A stretch of 7,493 bases of DNA from Gammaproteobacteria bacterium (GTDB lineage: Bacteria > Pseudomonadota > Gammaproteobacteria > Pseudomonadales > Azotimanducaceae). The number at the start of each line of letters is the position of its first letter. Within the stretch, counting starts at the first letter, position 1. The stretch lies in NCBI GenBank assembly GCA_002726925.1, contig PBTJ01000055.1, positions 32,504-39,996 on the forward strand, in the 5' to 3' direction. Below are positions 1 to 7,170 of this stretch, in pieces. A program made the translations under genes and the position numbers. A model generated the notes under the pieces. It saw nothing but the letters and a program-made list of their open reading frames with translations, made no database searches and had not been told where the DNA came from.

Positions 1-1041
<1,041 letters not shown>

Positions 1042-1142
1042 ACGGCGTTTTCCATCATCGCTTCCTGTGCACTGCATAAGTGCCAACCGGAAGCCCGCTA
1101 TCTTACGCAATAACAAATCTCACGCCATCGAGCATTGCGCGA

Positions 1143-1164
1143 CAGTGGTTATCTTTCATCACTG
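1143..1164. repeat. Imperfect inverted repeat upstream of ibaG
   Basis: CAGTGGT at 1143-1149 faces ATCACTG at 1158-1164. This gives seven pairs with one G-T wobble around an 8-base spacer. It sits about 100 bases upstream of the ibaG start in the divergent gap, so it could be an operator or a leader hairpin. A repeat this short may arise by chance. Confidence 0.3.
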
Positions 1165-1323
1165 GTGGAAGGTTCGACTTTCAGCTGCTCGTCGCTGCAT
1201 CCCTCTTTCCAGTTGCCTTGGCGAGAGCCGAGGATAAGACTAAAGTGGCGCGTCGAGGAATAGGGAAGACTCTGCCGTGAGCTGAGAAACCCGAAGCCGA
1301 CAGAATACTCGTCACTAGCAAGC

Positions 1324-1390
1324 CTTGGGCCGCGATTCCGGGCAAACTGGTAAGCCAAATATTGTCGCTGAAGACGCGTTTAGGCCCGAG
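1324..1390 (+). promoter_or_regulatory. Possible structured 5' leader of yrbG
   Basis: CTTGGGCC at 1324-1331 can pair with GGCCCGAG at 1383-1390, eight pairs including one G-U. The stem closes a ~50-base interior that has its own small pairings: GCGA 1332-1335 with TCGC 1365-1368, and a CCGG/CTGG hairpin with loop GCAAA. The outer stem ends 10 bases before the yrbG ribosome binding site (AAGGA, 1401-1405). It does not match any riboswitch class I know, so a regulatory role is speculative. Confidence 0.25.
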
Positions 1391-1414
1391 CCTGAGAACT
1401 AAGGACATCTCCCC

Positions 1415-2374
1415 ATGTGGGTCAACTTACTGTTAATGATTGTTGGCTTTGCCGTACTGATCTGGAGCGCAGATCGCTTCTTATCCGGCGCTGCAGCGAC
1501 GGCCACGAACCTTGGCGTCTCTAACATCGTCATCGGCCTGACGATCGTCTCACTCGGCACTTCGGCACCTGAGATTGTGGTCGCGCTGATCGCAGCGCTG
1601 GAAGGCAACCCGATCTTGGCCGTCGGCAACGCGATTGGCTCCAACATCGCCAATATTGGTTTGGTGTTGGGTATTACCGCTATCGTGGCACCCCTGCCCT
1701 TTTCGCAAAGTGTACTGCGCCGCGAGTTACCGTGGTTGCTTGGCGCAACGATACTTGCCATCGCATTAATCTTCGACCGCGAGCTGGACTTCATCGATGG
1801 TCTGTTTCTGCTCGCCGGCCTTGCCTACATACTTTGGCAACTGCTGCGTTCTGAAGCCGCCGCAGACCCAGCTGAAAGCACTTTAGCCAGCGAGCTCGAA
1901 GAGTTACCGGAAATGAAGCAAAGCACCGCACTGTTTTGGCTCGTCGTTGGATTGGCTGCATTACTTGCTGCGGCGCAGCTACTGGTTTACGCAGCTACCC
2001 AAATCGCAATAGAGCTTGGCATTAGCAGCATGATCATTGGTTTAACCATTGTCGCTATTGGCACCAGTCTGCCGGAGCTTGCAGCGACCGTTGGCGCGGC
2101 TATGAAGGGACAATCCGATATCGCCATTGGCAACATTGTTGGATCCAACATTCTCAATATTTTAGCAGTGTTGGCGATTCCAGGCATGATCACGGCAACC
2201 AGCTTGGACTTTTCAGCCTTGTGGCGCGACAGCGGCATGATGCTGGCACTGACCCTGATGTTGGCACTGTTCGCCTACGGCTTGAATTCCCGTGCGGTGA
2301 TCACGCGCTTCGAGGGTCTCGTCATGCTGCTTGCGTGGGTTGGCTACAATCTACTTCTCATCCAACAAGCATGA
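1415..2374 (+). CDS. yrbG: CaCA-family calcium/sodium antiporter (YrbG-like)
   Basis: This is an inner-membrane cation/Ca2+ exchanger-type antiporter of 319 residues, close to the ~325 of E. coli YrbG. It is almost entirely hydrophobic helices in two inverted halves, joined by an acidic cytoplasmic loop at about residues 148-170. Each half carries the diagnostic alpha repeat. The first has GTSAPE (48-53) followed by GNAIGSN (71-77). The second has GTSLPE (216-221) followed by GNIVGSN (239-245). The acidic residues Glu53 and Glu221 and the paired Asn residues are the family's ion-binding positions. The start is ATG 1415 with AAGGA nine bases upstream. In E. coli this gene heads the same cluster, divergent from mlaF, but kdsD follows it there; here kdsC follows after 9 bases. 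The transported ion cannot be deduced from the sequence, and the physiological role of YrbG is poorly defined. Confidence 0.93.
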   Translation: MWVNLLLMIVGFAVLIWSADRFLSGAAATATNLGVSNIVIGLTIVSLGTSAPEIVVALIAALEGNPILAVGNAIGSNIANIGLVLGITAIVAPLPFSQSVLRRELPWLLGATILAIALIFDRELDFIDGLFLLAGLAYILWQLLRSEAAADPAESTLASELEELPEMKQSTALFWLVVGLAALLAAAQLLVYAATQIAIELGISSMIIGLTIVAIGTSLPELAATVGAAMKGQSDIAIGNIVGSNILNILAVLAIPGMITATSLDFSALWRDSGMMLALTLMLALFAYGLNSRAVITRFEGLVMLLAWVGYNLLLIQQA

Positions 2375-2383
2375 GCTGCTGCA

Positions 2384-2908
2384 ATGACTGACGCCAACCT
2401 GGGGCCACTTTACACGGTCGCAAGCATCATCGAAGGCATCGTACTGGACGTCGACGGCGTGCTGACCGATGGCAAAATCACCTATACCTCTGATGGCAAT
2501 GAACTCAAGAGTTTCCATGTTCAAGACGGTAGCAGCCTCAAGTTATTGGCCAGGCAAGGCATCGCACTGGCGATCATTACCGGCCGCCAATCCTCAATCG
2601 TCGAACGGCGCGCCAAAGAACTGGACATTACCTTTGTGCGACAGGGCGTGGACAGCAAGTCATCTGCCCTAGATCAGCTCATTAACGACGGTTTTCCAGC
2701 CGCAAGTTTATGTGCGATTGGCGATGACCTGCAGGACTTGCAGCTGTTTGACCACAGTGCCGTGTGCCTTGCTGCAACGGTAGCCAACGCCCATCCAGCG
2801 GTTTTAAATCGGGCGCAGTTTGTTACCCAACGACCGGGCGGCGCGGGCGCGATCGTCGAGCTGGCGGAACTCATCTTGCGAGCCAAGGAGCGCTGGCCAC
2901 ATGCTTAA
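2384..2908 (+). CDS. kdsC: 3-deoxy-D-manno-octulosonate 8-phosphate phosphatase
   Basis: KdsC is a HAD-superfamily cytoplasmic phosphatase that dephosphorylates Kdo-8-phosphate to Kdo for the LPS inner core. All HAD motifs are visible in 174 residues. Motif I is LDVDGVLTDG with nucleophile Asp22 and Asp24; motif II is Thr66 in IITGR; motif III is Lys92 in GVDSK; motif IV is GDDLQD with Asp113, Asp114 and Asp117. The FHVQDG segment (44-49) and the AHP and RPGGAGA stretches in the C-terminal half match the C0-type KdsC family. No cap domain is present, as expected for this tetrameric group. The ATG follows the yrbG stop by 9 bases without a good Shine-Dalgarno, suggesting translational coupling. 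In most relatives kdsD (arabinose-5-phosphate isomerase) sits immediately upstream, and it is missing here. Confidence 0.95.
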   Translation: MTDANLGPLYTVASIIEGIVLDVDGVLTDGKITYTSDGNELKSFHVQDGSSLKLLARQGIALAIITGRQSSIVERRAKELDITFVRQGVDSKSSALDQLINDGFPAASLCAIGDDLQDLQLFDHSAVCLAATVANAHPAVLNRAQFVTQRPGGAGAIVELAELILRAKERWPHA

Positions 2909-2963
2909 CAACCAGCCGGCAGCGTATAAGTCGGGCACAGGGGCCCATCGTCCCTCGGCCTAA
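2901..2963 (+). other. Short 20-codon ORF bridging kdsC and lptC, possible coupling ORF
   Basis: ATG 2901 lies inside the last codons of kdsC in another frame. It is preceded by a strong AAGGAG (2885-2890) at 10 bases. The frame encodes 20 residues starting MLNNQPAAYK and stops with TAA at 2961-2963, 22 bases before the chosen lptC start, which itself has no Shine-Dalgarno. The peptide resembles nothing I know. It could be a leader ORF that delivers ribosomes to lptC, a relic of an older lptC start, or chance. Confidence 0.3.
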
Positions 2964-2985
2964 TTTTGCCGATACGCCGCTTTCC

Positions 2986-3648
2986 ATGCCTGCCACCACC
3001 TCATTCCAGCCGCTCTATAATCGGCTATCACTCAGGCGTCTGATCGTTCCTGGTGTTATCGCACTTTTCTTGGCGGCGATCGCGGGCACAGGGCTCCAGC
3101 AAGACGAGGACAGCGGCACTCACTCTCCGCCAAACAATCGCGGCCTCATGTCAAGCCTGCGACCGTCGAGCACGGCGACAGCGCTCACCTGGCAGGTTTT
3201 TTCTGCCTCAGGCGAGCTGGACTATGAGGTAAGTGCTGCGCAGCTCGAACAGTATCCGTCCCAACAACTGATGAACGTCATTAGCCCGGTCGTTCACCTG
3301 ACATCACCAGATCAGCTCCCGTGGGTGATCAGCGCTGACCGCGGTGTGATTACCCACCTGCGCAATGCGCCCAATGCAGATGCCGAAAATAATCAGATGA
3401 CACTCCAAGGGCGCGTCCAAATCCTGCGCCAAGACGGTGCGGCGCAAACTCAGCTTCGGCTATCGACGACACAACTTAATGTTTTTCCCCTCGAGCGGCG
3501 GGCGCAGACCGATACAGCCGTTCTGTTGCAGCACGACCGCTTCACCACGTCCAGCAAGGGTTTAGACTTAAATCTAAAGACAGGCACTGTGGTCTTTGCG
3601 CAAAATACTGGCGGCAGGGTAACCAGTAAGCTCTTACTGAGAGATTAA
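2986..3648 (+). CDS. lptC: LPS export protein LptC
   Basis: LptC is the bitopic inner-membrane protein that takes LPS from LptB2FG and passes it to the periplasmic LptA bridge. With ATG at 2986 the product has 220 residues. There is a short basic cytoplasmic N-terminus, one transmembrane helix (LIVPGVIALFLAAIAGTGL, about 19-37), a polar linker to about residue 65 rich in Ser, Asn and Pro, and then a periplasmic beta-jellyroll. The segments GELDYEVSAAQLEQYP, WVISADRGVI, RLSTTQLNVFPLERRAQTDTA and SSKGLDLNLKTGTV follow the Pseudomonas-type LptC pattern. The usual length is about 190, so the linker is longer than normal. The frame is open far upstream into kdsC. I reject those longer starts because they would bury the membrane anchor and give an unrelated N-terminus. 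No Shine-Dalgarno precedes 2986, so the exact start is less certain than the gene. Confidence 0.9.
   Translation: MPATTSFQPLYNRLSLRRLIVPGVIALFLAAIAGTGLQQDEDSGTHSPPNNRGLMSSLRPSSTATALTWQVFSASGELDYEVSAAQLEQYPSQQLMNVISPVVHLTSPDQLPWVISADRGVITHLRNAPNADAENNQMTLQGRVQILRQDGAAQTQLRLSTTQLNVFPLERRAQTDTAVLLQHDRFTTSSKGLDLNLKTGTVVFAQNTGGRVTSKLLLRD
3624..3639. repeat. Inverted repeat at the lptC 3' end
   Basis: CAGTAAG (3624-3630) and CTTACTG (3633-3639) are exact reverse complements separated by two bases. They overlap the last lptC codons and end 12 bases before the lptA ribosome binding site. In RNA this would be a six-pair hairpin with a GCUC loop. No T-run follows, so it is not an intrinsic terminator. 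Confidence 0.4.
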
Positions 3649-3660
3649 AATAGGAGTCAT

Positions 3661-4212
3661 ATGTTGATGCTTTGGGAAAGGTTACGGACCAACAGTTGGG
3701 CTGCGTTTGTCGCTTGCCTGCTTTTGTTCGGGTCGGATGTCTGTGCTGCAGCCAGCGAGGACACCCTCTCGTCCGAGCTAACCATTGAGGGCGACAGCGC
3801 CGTTTTCCTGCAAGAGCAAAACACCATCGAGTATGTCGGCAACGTAATCGCATTCATGGATGGCATGCGCATTAATGGCGATCGAATACTGGTTGAGATG
3901 ACTGCAGATCGTATCAAGCGCATCACGACAACGGGTGCGCCTGCCAGTTTTTGGCAAGAGCAAAATATGGCAGAGCGAGACACCACCGCCACGGCCAACA
4001 CCATCGTCTATCTGCCAGCAACCAGTTTGTTAGAGCTGTCGGGTAGCGCTTCGCTGACACAAGACGGCAATGCGGTGAGCAGCGCTCGCATTCGCTACAA
4101 CCTAGCCCTTGGGCAATTGGATGCGGGCAGCAGCGACTTCTCGCAAGAGCGTGTGCGCATGGAACTGCGCATACCAGCGAACCGCGCCGAGCAAGATTCG
4201 ACGCAGCCATGA
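3661..4212 (+). CDS. lptA: LPS transport periplasmic protein LptA
   Basis: LptA polymerises head-to-tail into the periplasmic bridge that carries LPS from LptC to the outer-membrane LptD/E complex. The 183-residue product begins with a Sec signal peptide: basic start, hydrophobic core [18 protein letters not shown], and likely cleavage around Ala29-Ala31. An OstA/LptA_N domain follows (about 39-155), with typical strands such as [46 protein letters not shown] and [14 protein letters not shown]. The length matches the ~185 of E. coli. AGGAG at 3652-3656 is 4 bases from ATG 3661 and 10 from a second in-frame ATG at 3667; either start keeps the signal peptide. The stop overlaps the lptB start (ATGA), indicating coupled translation. 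In E. coli a sigma-E promoter lies before lptA; I see no matching GGAACTT/TCTGA pair here. Confidence 0.95.
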   Translation: MLMLWERLRTNSWAAFVACLLLFGSDVCAAASEDTLSSELTIEGDSAVFLQEQNTIEYVGNVIAFMDGMRINGDRILVEMTADRIKRITTTGAPASFWQEQNMAERDTTATANTIVYLPATSLLELSGSASLTQDGNAVSSARIRYNLALGQLDAGSSDFSQERVRMELRIPANRAEQDSTQP

Positions 4213-4928
4213 CACTTCGCGCCACTGGGTTAAGGAAAAGCTATAACGGCATTACTGTCGTTGAAGACATCTCGATGCATGTTGAGCTTGGCGAAATCGT
4301 TGGGTTGTTGGGCCCTAACGGCGCCGGTAAGACCACCTGCTTTTACACCATTGTTGGTTTGGTGCGCGCAGACTCCGGACAGGTTTTTATCGACAAGACG
4401 GAACTGACCGATGCGGCCATGCATCAGCGCGCTGCTGCCGGTTTGGGTTATTTACCGCAAGAAGCCAGCGTGTTTCGCACGCTCACAACCGAGGCCAATC
4501 TGCTGGCCATGCTAGAGCTCAACCCAAAACTCGACGCGGCGGCGCGGCAGGCGAAAATGACCTCGCTGCTGGAAGAATTCAGCTTGCACGCGGTTCGCAG
4601 CAGCTTGGGACAAAGCTTGAGCGGCGGCGAAAGAAGGCGCCTTGAAATCGCGCGCGCCTTAGCCTCTGACCCCAAGTACATCCTTTTGGACGAACCCTTC
4701 GCAGGGGTAGACCCCATCTCGGTTTCGGACATAAAAGCCGAAATCAACGGCTTAGCCGCCCGTGGCATCGGTGTCCTTATTACCGACCATAACGTCCGCG
4801 AAACACTAGATATCTGTGATCGAGCCTATGTCGTACATGAAGGACACGTCATCGCCGACGGCGCGCCGGCAAAGATATTGGCGAACAATACCGTGCAAAA
4901 TGTTTATCTTGGCAAGGAATTTGCTTAA
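4209..4928 (+). CDS. lptB: LPS export ABC transporter ATP-binding protein LptB
   Basis: LptB is the cytoplasmic ATPase whose dimer, with LptF and LptG, powers LPS extraction from the inner membrane. All ABC motifs are intact in 239 residues (241 in E. coli). Walker A is GPNGAGKTT with Lys41. The Q-loop is YLPQEASVF with Gln84, followed by Phe89-Arg90, the region that contacts the LptF/G coupling helices. The signature is LSGGERRR (137-144), Walker B is ILLDE with catalytic Glu162, the D-loop is AGVD, and the H-loop is His194 in ITDHNVRET. The last two segments and [12 protein letters not shown] are diagnostic of LptB rather than other branched ABC ATPases. The ATG overlaps the lptA stop by 4 bases. 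lptF and lptG are not in this window, which is normal because they form a separate operon in most relatives. Confidence 0.98.
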   Translation: MTLRATGLRKSYNGITVVEDISMHVELGEIVGLLGPNGAGKTTCFYTIVGLVRADSGQVFIDKTELTDAAMHQRAAAGLGYLPQEASVFRTLTTEANLLAMLELNPKLDAAARQAKMTSLLEEFSLHAVRSSLGQSLSGGERRRLEIARALASDPKYILLDEPFAGVDPISVSDIKAEINGLAARGIGVLITDHNVRETLDICDRAYVVHEGHVIADGAPAKILANNTVQNVYLGKEFA

Positions 4929-5040
4929 CCTCCCCATCACCAATGCCATTGTTGTGTGATCTCTGCATGCCCGGGCGTCCTTACGACTGCGTCGACCTGA
5001 TTGATACAGCAACATATTTAATTCGAACAAAGCGGCATGA

Positions 5041-5056
5041 GCGCCCAAGCGGGCGC
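5041..5056 (+). promoter_or_regulatory. GC-rich hairpin immediately before rpoN
   Basis: GCGCCC (5041-5046) and GGGCGC (5051-5056) form six G-C pairs around an AAGC loop, ending 14 bases before the rpoN ATG. No Shine-Dalgarno is visible between the hairpin and the start. The following bases are not T-rich, so it is not a normal intrinsic terminator. It may affect ribosome access or mark the 3' end of the lpt mRNA. The rest of the 142-base lptB-rpoN gap has no strong promoter match; an AT-rich patch (CATATTTAATT, 5013-5023) is the best -10 candidate. Confidence 0.4.
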
Positions 5057-5070
5057 ACTAAGCAGTTTCC

Positions 5071-6699
5071 ATGAAGCAAAGTCTTTCTCTCAAGCTGGGG
5101 CAACAGCTCAAGATGACCCCGCAATTGCAGCAAGCCATCCGCTTGCTGCAATTGAGTGCGCTGGAACTTGAGCAGGAAATTCAAGACAACCTCGATGCCA
5201 ATCCTTTGCTTGAGGTTGAAGACGAGTTCAACTCTAGTGATGAAGGCGAGTCGTCTACGGCCTCTGAGGCTGCCACCGACATCGCGGACGCGCAGTTAGG
5301 CGAGGCTTCTGCTGACGACCATTCAGAATCGCCAGTGATCGTTGATGATTACCCGAATGACTTTGACGATGATCGCCCTGACAACCCGCCCAGTGACTAT
5401 GGCGAGGAGATGATCGCCGCAGAGTTCCCTGACTTAGCCATAGATGGACCGAGTGAGGCCGATGTTAGCGACCAACTACAGGCGCCTTTAACCGACGAGA
5501 TTCCGGTGGACTCGAACTGGGATGATGTTTACCCCCAAGCGCCTTCCGGCGCCACAGGCGAAAATGACTACGACGTTGGCTCCAACGACAGCGCCGATGA
5601 AACTCTTGAAAGCCATTTGCTGTGGCAGCTAAACCTAACGCCCATGGCGCCCTCAGACCGGGTCATTGCGATGGCCATTATTGACGAGATTACCGACGAC
5701 GGGCTGCTTGGCACGACGCTAGACGAAATTTGCGAAACCCTGGCGCGCAGCCATGAGGGCGACGAGCCGCCGCCCGCGCTGGAGGAGGTTGGAGAAATTT
5801 TGCGCCGCGTCCAGCAGTTCGACCCGATTGGCGTTGGTGCCCGAGATCTGCAGGAATGTTTGCTGCTGCAGCTCGAACAATTGGATGAAACTACGCCGTG
5901 GCTGAAAGAGGCGAAAGACCTCGTCACCGCACACCTGCATGTGTTGGGCAACAAGGACTTTGTCACGCTTGTACGACAAACGCATTTGTCAGAATCGCAG
6001 CTGAGCCAAGTGGTTGCGCTGATTCGAACACTGCAGCCAAGGCCCGGCGCTGCCTTGTTCGAGGAAACCGCTGACTACGAGGTCCCAGATGTCCTGGTGC
6101 GTAAAGACCAGGGCCGTTGGCTGGTGGAACTGAATCCCGAGACCCTACCCAAGGTTCGCATCAACAATACCTATGCGAGTCTCATCAAAAGCGTGCCGAC
6201 GGGGCCTGACAAAGATTACCTGCGAGACAACCTGCAAGAGGCGAAGTGGTTTCTCAAGAGTTTGCAGACCCGTCACGACACGCTATTGAAGGTGGCGACT
6301 AAGATTGTCGAGGTGCAACAGGGGTTTTTAGAGCATGGGCCAATGGCGATGAAGCCGCTGATCTTGGCCGATATTGCTGAGCAAGTAGACTTGCATGAGT
6401 CGACAATCTCGCGAGTGACCAATCGGAAATATCTCGCCACCCCTCAGGGTCTATTCGAGCTGAAGTATTTCTTCTCTTCCCATGTGGGGACGTCGACAGG
6501 GGGTGAGGTATCCAGCACGGCGATACGTGCGTTAATCCGTCAGGTTACCGCGAACGAGAACCCGCGCAAACCGTTGAGCGACAGCAAGATCGCGGCAATA
6601 CTGGCCGAGCAAAACATCAACGTTGCGCGTCGAACAGTAGCCAAATACAGAGAATCGTTGTCTATTCCTCCGTCGAACGAAAGAAAACAGTTGGTCTGA
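5071..6699 (+). CDS. rpoN: RNA polymerase sigma-54 factor
   Basis: RpoN directs RNA polymerase to -24/-12 promoters that need AAA+ enhancer-binding activators. Region I (1-50) is the Gln/Leu-rich activator-responsive segment, opening MKQSLSLKLGQQLKMTPQLQ. Region II (about 50-177) is strongly acidic: about 40 Asp/Glu against a single Arg. Region III starts near 178 with the core-binding domain (ESHLLWQL onward). It continues through FDPIGVGARDLQECLL, the helix-turn-helix around 431-454 (LADIAEQVDLHESTISRV) and the RpoN box ARRTVAKYRE (519-528), which contacts the -24 element. At 542 residues it is longer than E. coli RpoN (477), mainly from region II. The start is fixed by near-identity of the first 30 residues to E. 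coli. The C-terminus SLSIPPSNERKQLV is also nearly identical. hpf follows after 70 bases. Confidence 0.98.
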   Translation: MKQSLSLKLGQQLKMTPQLQQAIRLLQLSALELEQEIQDNLDANPLLEVEDEFNSSDEGESSTASEAATDIADAQLGEASADDHSESPVIVDDYPNDFDDDRPDNPPSDYGEEMIAAEFPDLAIDGPSEADVSDQLQAPLTDEIPVDSNWDDVYPQAPSGATGENDYDVGSNDSADETLESHLLWQLNLTPMAPSDRVIAMAIIDEITDDGLLGTTLDEICETLARSHEGDEPPPALEEVGEILRRVQQFDPIGVGARDLQECLLLQLEQLDETTPWLKEAKDLVTAHLHVLGNKDFVTLVRQTHLSESQLSQVVALIRTLQPRPGAALFEETADYEVPDVLVRKDQGRWLVELNPETLPKVRINNTYASLIKSVPTGPDKDYLRDNLQEAKWFLKSLQTRHDTLLKVATKIVEVQQGFLEHGPMAMKPLILADIAEQVDLHESTISRVTNRKYLATPQGLFELKYFFSSHVGTSTGGEVSSTAIRALIRQVTANENPRKPLSDSKIAAILAEQNINVARRTVAKYRESLSIPPSNERKQLV

Positions 6700-6769
6700 C
6701 TTGCACTGCCGACGCGCCTAGATGATAGGTTATGCATCACCGTATCCACTGGATCATTGGGAGCAGCTT

Positions 6770-7096
6770 ATGCAACTCGACATTACCGGCCACCAAATCG
6801 ACCTTACCGACGCGCTACAGCAACATGTTCGCGGCAAAATGCGCAAACTCGAACGTCACAGCGACGAAATTACCCACATGCATGTGGTTTTGAATATTGA
6901 AAAACACAACCATCAGGCAGAAGCTACTGCCCACGTGCCGGGGGCTGAATTATTCGCCAACGCAGATGCCGAGGACATGTACGCAGCCATAGATTTACTT
7001 GCCGACAAAATCGACAGACAGCTGCTGAAGCACAAAGAAAAAAGCGTCGCTCGACAAAATGGCAGTCATCACAGAGCGTCGCGACACGACCAATAA
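6770..7096 (+). CDS. hpf: Ribosome hibernation promoting factor, short form
   Basis: Short HPF binds the 30S decoding region in stationary phase and promotes 100S ribosome dimers, shutting down translation. The 108-residue product aligns with E. coli HPF from its first residue: MQLDITGHQIDLTDAL, then VVLNIEKHNHQAEATAHV, then DMYAAIDLLADKIDRQLLKHKEK. I chose ATG 6770 because of that match and because GGGAG (6759-6763) lies 6 bases upstream. An in-frame ATG at 6722 would add 16 unrelated residues. There is no C-terminal dimerisation domain, so it is the short type. The end is a His/Arg-rich tail after KHKEK, about a dozen residues longer than in E. coli. The position between rpoN and ptsN is conserved; in E. 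coli the gene was called yhbH and was long described as a sigma-54 modulation protein because of this location. Confidence 0.96.
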   Translation: MQLDITGHQIDLTDALQQHVRGKMRKLERHSDEITHMHVVLNIEKHNHQAEATAHVPGAELFANADAEDMYAAIDLLADKIDRQLLKHKEKSVARQNGSHHRASRHDQ

Positions 7097-7170
7097 ACAG
7101 CGGGTTCGTTGTCGAATTACTGGCTCTGGCACGTTCAACCCTTAAACAACAGATCGAAAATCAGGTCGAT

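Larger units (their letters stand above)
1042..1414. other. Non-coding gap between divergent ibaG-murA and yrbG operons
   Basis: This 373-base stretch must hold the promoters for both directions, but I see no convincing -35/-10 pair on either strand. Weak candidates are TAAGAT (minus strand, about 1099-1104) for ibaG and TTGCCT-N16-TAAGAC (1213-1240) for yrbG. Short ORFs cross it (for example 1149-1358 and 1181-1408, both minus), but none has a recognisable product or well-placed ribosome binding site. In relatives the mlaFEDCB genes occupy this position. Two inverted repeats are listed separately. Confidence 0.7.

Noticed and set aside
1105..1165. Minus-strand ORF of about 18 codons (MKDNHCRAML...) upstream of ibaG, possible leader peptide.
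   Set aside because: No ribosome binding site, no run of regulatory codons and no following attenuator-like hairpin with a T-run.
1262..1310. AATAGGGAAG followed by GAAGCCGACAGAATAC recalls pieces of a cobalamin riboswitch.
   Set aside because: The blocks are only about 30 bases apart, the B12-box consensus is broken, and the ~200-base fold is not there. yrbG is also not a usual B12-regulated gene.
1181..1408. Minus-strand ORF of 75 codons in the ibaG-yrbG gap.
   Set aside because: No recognisable domain. The only purine-rich stretch abuts the ATG with no spacer. It overlaps the yrbG leader.
2764..2985. The lptC frame is open far into kdsC, allowing a 294-residue protein.
   Set aside because: The added 74 residues are a shadow of kdsC and would place the LptC membrane anchor deep inside the protein. 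ATG 2986 puts the helix at residues 19-37, as in the family.
6686..6710. TTGG-TTGCA motif at the end of rpoN resembling a sigma-54 promoter for hpf.
   Set aside because: The GG and GC elements are two bases closer than the fixed -24/-12 spacing and the -24 element is otherwise poor.
6722..6769. Upstream ATG adding 16 residues to HPF.
   Set aside because: HPF homologues begin exactly at MQLDITG, and GGGAG sits 6 bases before ATG 6770.
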